A stretch of DNA of 5,704 nt from Candidatus Zhuqueibacterota bacterium. GTDB taxonomy: Bacteria > KSB1 > UBA2214. Below the pieces are notes generated by a model. That model did no database searches, was not told where the DNA came from, and was given only the letters and a program-made list of their open reading frames with translations. A program made the position numbers and the translations under genes. Below, in pieces: positions 1 to 5,704 of this stretch. The first letter of the stretch is position 1. The number at the start of each line of letters is the position of its first letter. Location of the stretch: positions 1 to 5,704 of the forward strand of contig JAKJDB010000203.1 of the NCBI GenBank assembly GCA_022706175.1, given 5' to 3'.

Positions 1-939
1 CCATCCTGAAGGGTCGAGGTTGCTGACGTGCAGTTCCTTTGCCACATCAGGCCAGGGCACGTTGTCGCCGTCGTTGCGGTAAAGCCGATTGAACTTTTCA
101 TCATCGCAATTATAGAGATCCAGACGTCCGTCGTTGTTGAAATCGCCCCAGCTGCCGCTGCGCGAACTGCCGACCACGCCGACGGCGCTCGTCTGGGTGA
201 TTTCGGTGATGTTGACGAAGCGGTCCCCATCGTTGCGCAGCAGCACATCACCGGATCGATGGCCAGCGCCGAAAAAGTCCTGATCGCCGTCGTTATCGAT
301 ATCCGCCCACGCCGCGCCGCAATAGCCGCTGGGGACATTCGCCTGCATGTGGTCCGCCACGTTGACGAATTTTTTTCCACCCTCATTCTTCCACAACCAG
401 ATGCCGGACCCTTCACCGGTGATGATATGACTAGCGACCAGAATATCCACCCAGCCGTCGTTGTTGAAATCCGCCAGACCGCACGCAAGCGTGAATTTGG
501 ATCCGGTGTAAGAGATGCCCATGCTTTCGGCGACATCGAGAAACCTTCCATCGCCTGTGTTGCGAAAAAGAAAATCCCTGGAATAGGTCTGCACCGTTGA
601 ATAAGCGTCGATCCAACCGTCGTTGTCGAAATCGGCAAACCGGCATTCGGCCGTGAGCACTGTCGTGTCGAGCGTAAAGGGTTGTAGAGTGAAATGAACG
701 ACTCCGTTGTTGAGCAGAATGTCTTCCCCGGGAAAAAGATCAAGCCATCCGTCATTATTCACATCCACCATACCCGCGGCATCCGCGATGACCGGCGTGG
801 GGTCCACATTGAGTTCAAGACCGATGGAACGAAAGATCTCCGTCTCTTGTGAAAAAACCATGGGACAAATGAAAAGAACCATCATCAACATGATCAGAAA
901 CAGACCGCGTACCGTCATTCGATCGTTTGAGCAAATCAT
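1..939 (-). CDS. Secreted FG-GAP/VCBS-repeat protein, 3' part missing (runs off left edge)
   Basis: Reading the - strand from an ATG at 939-937 gives 313 codons without a stop to the window edge, so the C-terminus is missing. The start is supported by AGGAGC six bases upstream. Residues 1-30 look like a signal peptide: Arg7 and Arg11, a hydrophobic core from about 13 to 29 (LFLIMLMMVLFI), and possible cleavage after VFS. Cys25 is not in a proper lipobox. Met8 is an alternative start but has no ribosome site. Five calcium-loop motifs of the D-x-[DN]-x-D-G-x-x-D type begin at Asp59, 103, 157, 213 and 266, spaced 44-56 residues, each followed by a strand resembling LLRNDGDRFVNIT. This is the FG-GAP/VCBS beta-propeller pattern, seen in exported or surface proteins and in ASPIC/UnbV (CRTAC1-like) relatives. 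The ligand is unknown. It is divergent from perR and shows no functional link to peroxide defence. Confidence 0.88.
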   Translation of the reverse strand, partial: MICSNDRMTVRGLFLIMLMMVLFICPMVFSQETEIFRSIGLELNVDPTPVIADAAGMVDVNNDGWLDLFPGEDILLNNGVVHFTLQPFTLDTTVLTAECRFADFDNDGWIDAYSTVQTYSRDFLFRNTGDGRFLDVAESMGISYTGSKFTLACGLADFNNDGWVDILVASHIITGEGSGIWLWKNEGGKKFVNVADHMQANVPSGYCGAAWADIDNDGDQDFFGAGHRSGDVLLRNDGDRFVNITEITQTSAVGVVGSSRSGSWGDFNNDGRLDLYNCDDEKFNRLYRNDGDNVPWPDVAKELHVSNLDPSGW

Positions 940-945
940 GGCGAA

Positions 946-951
946 GCTCCT
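946..951 (-). promoter_or_regulatory. Ribosome binding site of the VCBS-repeat gene
   Basis: On the - strand the sequence reads AGGAGC, then six bases (TTCGCC), then ATG. This purine-rich site favours the ATG at 939 over the in-frame ATG seven codons later, which has no such site. Confidence 0.7.
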
Positions 952-1024
952 ATGGTTATGCACTTTCCAACCCTGTTTGGCGTATGAATAACCTTGCTGT
1001 TCATCACGCAAATGGCTTCGCACT

Positions 1025-1051
1025 ATTACACATTTTTTAAAATAAAATCAA
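1025..1051 (-). promoter_or_regulatory. Possible promoter for the VCBS-repeat gene
   Basis: On the - strand TTGATT (1051-1046) is followed after 15 bases by TGTAAT (1030-1025), a 5/6 match to TATAAT. The spacing is shorter than the usual 16-18, and the region is AT-rich enough to give such matches by chance. It would leave a leader of about 80 bases. Confidence 0.3.
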
Positions 1052-1214
1052 GGGAATTAGCAGACACCCTAACCGGGTTAAAGAGTATGGTAGTGGATCA
1101 GCATGGCCGCACTCGGCAAAAATCCTTGGTTGATCCAGCGGCCTGCCGTTCGCATTCAGCCCCCTTGGCTGATCCTGCATTTTGCTTTAATACTGACAGA
1201 AAATTTCTTTTGTC
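1052..1214. other. Intergenic DNA between divergent genes, no gene seen
   Basis: A 74-codon + strand reading frame (994-1218) crosses this stretch, but it lacks a ribosome site, shows no recognisable motif and overlaps the probable promoter of the divergent gene, so I do not call it. The stretch holds several short inverted repeats: TAACC-G-GGTTA at 1070-1080, TGGATCA (1094-1100) with TGATCCA (1131-1137), GGCCGC (1105-1110) with GCGGCC (1138-1143), and GGATCAGC (1095-1102) with GCTGATCC (1168-1175). No function can be assigned. Confidence 0.5.
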
Positions 1215-1243
1215 TTGATAATCCAGGCGGATCTATCTATATT
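1215..1243 (+). promoter_or_regulatory. Sigma70-like promoter of perR
   Basis: TTGATA (1215-1220, 5/6 to TTGACA) is separated by exactly 17 bases from TATATT (1238-1243, 5/6 to TATAAT). Transcription would start near 1250, about 29 bases before the perR ATG and inside the candidate operator that follows, which fits autoregulation by a repressor. Confidence 0.65.
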
Positions 1244-1272
1244 GATATTGATATTCATAACGATTACTATTA
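1244..1272 (+). promoter_or_regulatory. Candidate PerR/Fur operator at the perR promoter
   Basis: Bases 1244-1262 match the classical 19-bp Fur box (GATAATGATAATCATTATC) at 14 of 19 positions, including two direct GATATT hexamers (1244-1249 and 1250-1255). The adjoining ATTACTATT (1263-1271) is nearly the same as the half-site ATTACTGTT in front of katG. The block lies directly downstream of the -10 element, where bound repressor would block initiation. Binding by this PerR is inferred from position and motif. Confidence 0.55.
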
Positions 1273-1278
1273 GATCAT

Positions 1279-1695
1279 ATGATCGCAAACAATTCTAAAA
1301 ATACCAGGCGCAGCAGCAGGCAGCGAAAACGCATCCTGGCCCTGCTGCAGGAATCAGAGATCCACCCAACGGCCGACTGGATCTATGCTCAGCTCAAGCC
1401 TGAATTTCCCCACCTCAGCCTGGGCACAGTGTACCGCAATCTGGCGATTCTTACCGACCAGGGGCTGGTGAAAAAGATCCAGTCCGGCAGTACCTTTGAC
1501 CGCTTTGAGGCGAGGGTGAACCCTCATTACCACCTCATCTGCACCCGGTGCGACACGATCAGCGACCTGGAGCTGCCGATCTACAAGGAGATCAATGACC
1601 GCGCCGGCCGGATGACCGATTTTCAGATCCAGGAACACCGGATCAATTTTTACGGCCTCTGCAGCAGCTGCCGGGGGCTAAAAACCGATACCTGA
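1279..1695 (+). CDS. perR: PerR-type peroxide-sensing repressor, Fur family
   Basis: A 138-residue protein of normal Fur-family length. Residues 11-66 form the winged-helix DNA-binding domain (HPTADWIYAQL, then LSLGTVYRNLAILTDQGLV). The structural zinc site is complete: C88-T-R-C91 and C128-S-S-C131. Against Bacillus subtilis PerR the ligands align at a constant offset of -8: His29 (H37), His83 (H91), His85 (H93) and Asp96 (D104). Asp96 is the residue that separates peroxide-sensing PerR from Fur, which has Glu there. The fifth ligand differs: Glu77 stands where PerR has Asp85. In the family, Fe-bound PerR is inactivated by H2O2 through histidine oxidation. ATG 1279 is the only start after an upstream in-frame TAA (1258-1260) and has no Shine-Dalgarno. 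The adjacent katG and prx genes support a peroxide role; plain Fur or Zur is less likely. Confidence 0.87.
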   Translation: MIANNSKNTRRSSRQRKRILALLQESEIHPTADWIYAQLKPEFPHLSLGTVYRNLAILTDQGLVKKIQSGSTFDRFEARVNPHYHLICTRCDTISDLELPIYKEINDRAGRMTDFQIQEHRINFYGLCSSCRGLKTDT

Positions 1696-1714
1696 GATGG
1701 AATTTTTTTCTACA

Positions 1715-1742
1715 AATAGCAATAATCGATACTATTACTGTT
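1715..1742 (+). promoter_or_regulatory. Candidate PerR operator upstream of katG (28-bp imperfect dyad)
   Basis: AATAGCAATAAT (1715-1726) and the reverse complement of 1731-1742 (AACAGTAATAGT) agree at 9 of 12 positions around a self-complementary CGAT (1727-1730). The right arm ATTACTGTT (1734-1742) matches ATTACTATT at the perR promoter in 8 of 9 bases. It sits 60-87 bases before the katG ATG, a suitable promoter position. A TACTAT at 1730-1735 might be the -10 element, but no convincing -35 was found, so the promoter itself is not placed. Confidence 0.55.
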
Positions 1743-1783
1743 AATAGAGCCAATAAATAATCCCTTTGAGATGTGCATCCTAA

Positions 1784-4012
<2,229 letters not shown>

Positions 4013-4013
4013 T

Positions 4014-4050
4014 CGCTGTACAGCGCTCTGCTGCCGCGTTCATACGCGGC
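4014..4050. repeat. Two palindromes directly after katG
   Basis: CGCTGTACAGCG (4014-4025) is a perfect 12-bp palindrome beginning two bases after the katG stop. GCCGCGT (4033-4039) pairs with ACGCGGC (4044-4050) across a four-base loop. Neither is followed by a T-run, so they do not look like an intrinsic terminator. They could protect the 3' end of the mRNA or be repeat remnants. Confidence 0.5.
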
Positions 4051-4058
4051 CTTGCCCT

Positions 4059-4107
4059 CGTGCTCAAGCTCTAGCTTGGGCATGCCGGCGGCAAAGCTCT
4101 GCTTTGC
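4059..4107. repeat. Tandem hairpin pair resembling a dispersed palindromic (REP-like) repeat
   Basis: The first hairpin pairs 4059-4070 with 4073-4084 over a two-base CT loop (12 pairs, two of them G-U; core CAAGCT-CT-AGCTTG). Six bases later GCAAAGC (4091-4097) pairs perfectly with GCTTTGC (4101-4107) over TCT. Both hairpins share an AAGCTCT core. This resembles the 'CTCGTTCCCAAGCTC...GCTTGGGAAC' palindromes that recur in intergenic DNA of many environmental bacteria, a likeness I judge from memory. Related sequence appears again at 4989-5006 and 5115-5134. A role as a transcription barrier after katG is possible but not shown. Confidence 0.5.
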
Positions 4108-4138
4108 AATCTGCGCAACGCGAAACTGAAGAATGTTT

Positions 4139-4160
4139 GTTACTGTATTTTTAATTAGAG
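4139..4160 (+). promoter_or_regulatory. Possible promoter/operator of the peroxiredoxin gene
   Basis: GTTACTGTATT (4139-4149) resembles the ATTACTGTT half-site of katG. The order TTACTGT, then TTAAT, then AGAG is repeated in both leaders (1735-1749 and 4140-4160). TTTAAT at 4150-4155 matches TATAAT at 5/6 and could be a -10 element, but no good -35 lies 16-18 bases upstream. A full inverted partner half-site is not visible. Confidence 0.35.
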
Positions 4161-4182
4161 GCTGCCGCTAAAACCGGCAGCC
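4160..4182 (+). other. Stable hairpin in the leader of the peroxiredoxin gene
   Basis: GGCTGCCG (4160-4167) pairs perfectly with CGGCAGCC (4175-4182) over a seven-base loop (CTAAAAC). It ends 37 bases before the ATG and is not followed by T residues, so it is not a terminator. It could stabilise the mRNA or bind a regulator. Confidence 0.45.
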
Positions 4183-4206
4183 AGGCACCATCGATTCTCA
4201 ACAATG

Positions 4207-4213
4207 AAAGGAG
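4207..4213 (+). promoter_or_regulatory. Ribosome binding site of the peroxiredoxin gene
   Basis: AAAGGAG, six bases before ATG 4220. It supports this start rather than the later in-frame ATG at codon 8. Confidence 0.75.
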
Positions 4214-4219
4214 CACCAA

Positions 4220-4927
4220 ATGGAAAATCAAGTCGTCTCCATGCCCCGCATCGGCGAAAAGGCCCCATCGTTCAAGGCCGTCACCACCCAAGGCGAGATC
4301 AATTTCCCGGATCAATACGCCGGCAGTTGGGTCATTCTCTTCAGCCACCCGGCTGACTTTACTCCGGTCTGCACCTCCGAGTTCATGACCTTTGCCACGA
4401 TGGAAAAACAGTTCAACGAAGCCAACTGCAAGCTGGTCGGCCTTTCGGTGGACGGGCTTTACAGCCACATCGCCTGGCTGCGCACCATCAAGGAAAAGAT
4501 CGAATACAAGGGCATGAAGAATGTTGAGGTGACCTTCCCCCTGATCGAAGATATCACCATGGAAGTAGCGAAAAAGTACGGCATGATCCAGCCGGGTGAA
4601 AGCAGCACCAAAGCGGTGCGCGCCGTCTTTATCATCGATCCCAAGGGCGTCATTCGCACCATCATCTACTACCCGCTCAGCCTCGGCCGCAATTTCGACG
4701 AGCTCTATCGCGCCCTGATCGGTCTGCAGACCGCGGATGCCTTCTCGGTCGCCCTGCCGGCCGACTGGCGTCCGGGCGATGATGTCATCGTCCCCACCGC
4801 CGGTTCCTGCGGCGTGGCCAAGGAACGCATGGAGAACAAGAAAGAGATGACCTGCTACGACTGGTTCTTCTGCACCAAGAAGCTGGCCAAGGAGCTGGTG
4901 CTGAGCACCATCCTGAAAAAGAAATAG
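4220..4927 (+). CDS. Peroxiredoxin, Prx6 (archaeal-type AhpC/TSA) family
   Basis: A 235-residue thiol peroxidase that reduces H2O2 and alkyl hydroperoxides, probably in the cytoplasm since no signal peptide is seen. The active-site motif HPADFTPVC gives Pro44, Thr48 and peroxidatic Cys51; Arg134 (KAVRAVFIIDPKG) and Arg157 (LGRNFDE) complete the site, with the 23-residue spacing found in Aeropyrum pernix Tpx. The long C-terminal dimerisation arm places it in Prx6 rather than in typical AhpC. Cys212 and Cys218 (TCYDWFFC) align with the two C-terminal cysteines of the archaeal enzyme, the second of which is its resolving cysteine, so a 2-Cys mechanism is likely. Cys197 (GSCG) is an additional cysteine. 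The protein is slightly shorter than the roughly 250-residue Aeropyrum enzyme. No AhpF or thioredoxin reductase lies in the window, so the electron donor is unknown. It is the last gene before a strong terminator. Confidence 0.95.
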   Translation: MENQVVSMPRIGEKAPSFKAVTTQGEINFPDQYAGSWVILFSHPADFTPVCTSEFMTFATMEKQFNEANCKLVGLSVDGLYSHIAWLRTIKEKIEYKGMKNVEVTFPLIEDITMEVAKKYGMIQPGESSTKAVRAVFIIDPKGVIRTIIYYPLSLGRNFDELYRALIGLQTADAFSVALPADWRPGDDVIVPTAGSCGVAKERMENKKEMTCYDWFFCTKKLAKELVLSTILKKK

Positions 4928-4948
4928 CCTGCTTCACCATATAAACAT

Positions 4949-4986
4949 AAAAGCCCGGGATACCGATGGTATTCCGGGCTTTTTTT
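4949..4986 (+). terminator. Rho-independent terminator after the peroxiredoxin gene
   Basis: AAGCCCGG (4951-4958) pairs with CCGGGCTT (4974-4981). The stem continues through one G-U pair and ATACC/GGTAT (4960-4964 with 4968-4972) to a three-base GAT loop, giving 14 pairs, and a run of seven T closes it (4980-4986). The upstream AA allows partial function on the other strand as well. It lies 21 bases past the stop codon and ends the peroxide cluster. Confidence 0.95.
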
Positions 4987-4988
4987 CC

Positions 4989-5104
4989 CTCGTTCCCAAG
5001 CTCGAGTCTGTACGATAATTATTTTCACGGCTTAATACTACGTTTAGCGGCCAAACTACTTTGAAAAGCGTGATTTTGCTCCAGTCTCGAAGCTTTGCAA
5101 CGAG
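4989..5104. repeat. Possible 116-bp miniature element with inverted ends
   Basis: The left end (4989-5010) and the reverse complement of the right end (5082-5104) agree at 19 of 23 positions with one gap. Both start CTCGTT and share AAGC, TCGAG and CTG blocks. The interior has no reading frame of note. No target-site duplication is visible in the flanks (TTTTTTCC and AGAACAGG). A non-autonomous MITE-like element is one reading; a decayed pair of palindromic repeats in opposite orientation is another. Confidence 0.4.
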
Positions 5105-5114
5105 AGAACAGGAG

Positions 5115-5134
5115 CGCGGAGCTCCAGCTCCGCG
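5115..5134. repeat. Palindromic hairpin, REP-like
   Basis: CGCGGAGCT (5115-5123) pairs perfectly with AGCTCCGCG (5126-5134) over a two-base CC loop. The core AGCTCCAGCT matches the pattern of the hairpins after katG (AGCTCTAGCT), suggesting one repeat family. Confidence 0.5.
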
Positions 5135-5283
5135 TTTATTGACAACGAAAAAAAGCCCACTTGCCACGCGCTTTAGAGACCCACAGATCGCCAGGAGAAT
5201 CATTCCCCGGGCGGAACTACAAAGCCGATCTTCTGCCCGTCACACTAAAGAATGTAGAGCGTTCCAGAATCAAGACAATCGTG

Positions 5284-5324
5284 TGAGTGAAGGGGAACTC
5301 TGCTTCACTCAGCCTGTTCCCTTC
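5284..5324 (+). other. Two mutually exclusive hairpins
   Basis: TGAGTGAAG (5284-5292) pairs perfectly with CTTCACTCA (5303-5311). Alternatively GAAGGGGAAC (5289-5298) pairs with GTTCCCTTC (5316-5324) with one bulged G. The arms overlap, so only one can form fully. No T-run or start codon follows closely, so a switch function is not supported further. Confidence 0.4.
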
Positions 5325-5408
5325 TCTCGTTCTAAGGCGTCATGGATGGTATCCGCTACCGGCCGCAGGCTGTGGGGAAAGCATTCCGTGATTCCGTTTT
5401 CCAGTCTT

Positions 5409-5486
5409 GTCATCCCGAGGCGCGAAGCAATGGATCTTAAAACCTGTTTGCGGAAATCGTAAAGCGCCGAGGGATCTAGCGACGAA
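5409..5486. repeat. Degenerate dispersed-repeat sequence
   Basis: GTCATCCCGAGGCGCGAAGC (5409-5428), followed by AATGGATCT, resembles the widespread intergenic repeat of the form GTCATCCCGAGCG-AAGCGAGGGATCT, known to me from many environmental genomes. A second partial copy, CGCCGAGGGATCTAGCGACG, lies at 5465-5484. Both are imperfect, and the assignment rests on memory rather than on comparison. Confidence 0.35.
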
Positions 5487-5546
5487 ACGAACCAGTCAAA
5501 GGGACAAGAGCTGTTCGTCGATAGATTCATCTGAACATAAATTCAC

Positions 5547-5575
5547 TTGAATTTCAGGGAATAAATCAATATAAT
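5547..5575 (+). promoter_or_regulatory. Strong sigma70-like promoter near the right edge
   Basis: TTGAAT (5547-5552) is 17 bases from a perfect TATAAT (5570-5575). The expected start of transcription is about 5582, at or just before ATG 5584. The promoter is bracketed by the perfect 9-bp inverted repeat TTCACTTGA (5542-5550) and TCAAGTGAA (5598-5606), which could be an operator. Confidence 0.6.
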
Positions 5576-5581
5576 ACGTTA

Positions 5582-5664
5582 TCATGCATCGGACTAATCA
5601 AGTGAAGCATCATGAATTGAGAAGCACAGTTTTCTTTCATTACTGGAGAGAGCTGTGCTTTTCT
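5582..5664 (+). ncRNA. Candidate small RNA ending in a long G-U-rich hairpin
   Basis: From the promoter's expected start the transcript would reach a helix pairing 5619-5637 with 5645-5663: 19 continuous pairs (14 Watson-Crick, 5 G-U) around a seven-base loop CATTACT. It overlaps TTTTCT at 5659-5664, giving a terminator-like end. G-U pairs exist only in RNA of this strand, which argues for an RNA structure rather than a DNA palindrome. The T-run is short and partly used in the stem, so termination may be weak. This competes with the coding reading of the same bases. Confidence 0.3.
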
Positions 5665-5704
5665 GCTTTCGAAAGGTTCATGGATGACATTGGCAGGCAA
5701 ATGC
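5584..5704 (+). CDS. Possible leaderless hypothetical protein, truncated at right edge
   Basis: From ATG 5584 forty codons are open to the window edge; an in-frame TAA at 5572-5574 lies upstream. The visible product begins MHRTNQVKHHELRS and continues with an aromatic, amphipathic stretch (VFFHYWRELCFSAFERF, residues 16-32). I do not recognise it. There is no Shine-Dalgarno; with the promoter placing transcription start at about 5582 the mRNA would be leaderless. Met33 (5680), with GAAAGG only three bases upstream, is a weak alternative. Forty open codons are not significant by chance alone, and the strong hairpin inside the frame fits a small RNA as well. Confidence 0.3.
   Translation, partial: MHRTNQVKHHELRSTVFFHYWRELCFSAFERFMDDIGRQM

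Larger units (their letters stand above)
5135..5546. other. Intergenic DNA with hairpins, no convincing gene
   Basis: Reading frames of 133 codons (+, 5061-5462) and 73 codons (-, 5309-5530) exist here, but they show no ribosome site, no domain motif and an implausible composition, and they cross palindromic repeats. Seen instead: a stem CGGGCGGAA/TTCTGCCCG (5208-5216 with 5231-5239, one G-U) and the competing stems at 5284-5324. The stretch looks like repeat-rich or decayed spacer. Confidence 0.5.

Noticed and set aside
28..600. 190-codon + strand reading frame
   Set aside because: It is the antisense shadow of the VCBS-repeat gene, whose - strand frame shows a signal peptide and five repeat motifs.
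994..1218. 74-codon + strand reading frame between the divergent genes
   Set aside because: No ribosome site, no recognisable motif, and it overlaps the probable promoter of the - strand gene.
1687..1709. Terminator after perR (ATACC-TGAGAT-GGAAT followed by seven T)
   Set aside because: The T-run is good, but the stem is only five pairs long with a mismatch, too weak to call.
5015..5022. Fur/PerR box at ATAATTAT
   Set aside because: An eight-base AT palindrome downstream of the terminator with no gene following; expected by chance.
4934..5203. 89-codon - strand reading frame
   Set aside because: It reads through the prx terminator and the possible small element, and no gene-like features are seen.
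5061..5462. 133-codon + strand reading frame
   Set aside because: It crosses the hairpin at 5115-5134 and dispersed-repeat-like sequence, has no ribosome site and shows no domain-like composition.

Overview
This is a bacterial chromosomal window dominated by a compact peroxide-defence cluster on the + strand: a PerR-type Fur-family regulator (1279-1695), a full-length catalase-peroxidase KatG (1802-4012) and a Prx6-type (archaeal-type) peroxiredoxin (4220-4927), closed by a strong intrinsic terminator (4949-4986). Divergently on the - strand, and running off the left edge, is a secreted protein built from FG-GAP/VCBS repeats with calcium-loop motifs (939 down to 1). No taxon can be fixed from the sequence. 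The Gram-negative-style peroxide trio without AhpF, the secreted VCBS protein and the palindromic repeats would fit a deep-branching or sediment-type bacterium (for example KSB1/Calditrichota, Chlorobi/Ignavibacteria or Desulfobacterota relatives), but this is inference.

Layout. 1-939: 5' part of the VCBS-repeat gene, 313 codons visible, with its own Shine-Dalgarno and signal peptide. 940-1278: divergent intergenic region holding a good sigma70-like promoter for perR and a Fur/PerR-box-like operator downstream of its -10. 1279-4927: perR, katG and prx, separated by gaps of 106 and 207 bases, so each probably has its own regulated promoter. A half-site found at the perR promoter recurs as a 28-bp imperfect dyad in front of katG and as a weaker single copy in front of prx. 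4013-4107: several short hairpins after katG without a T-run, resembling dispersed palindromic repeats. 4987-5546: about 560 bases with no convincing gene, carrying a possible 116-bp element with inverted ends, further palindromes and degenerate dispersed-repeat sequence. 5547-5704: an excellent promoter followed either by a leaderless, truncated ORF or by a small RNA ending in a 19-bp G-U-rich hairpin.

How it works together: PerR is expected to sense H2O2 by metal-catalysed oxidation and to derepress its own gene, katG (bulk H2O2 removal) and prx (low-level peroxide reduction by thiol chemistry). This is a known kind of module. I do not see a clearly undescribed system. The most open questions are the transcript at 5547-5704, the Asp-to-Glu change at one PerR metal ligand, and the small repeat elements that lie after katG and after the prx terminator.
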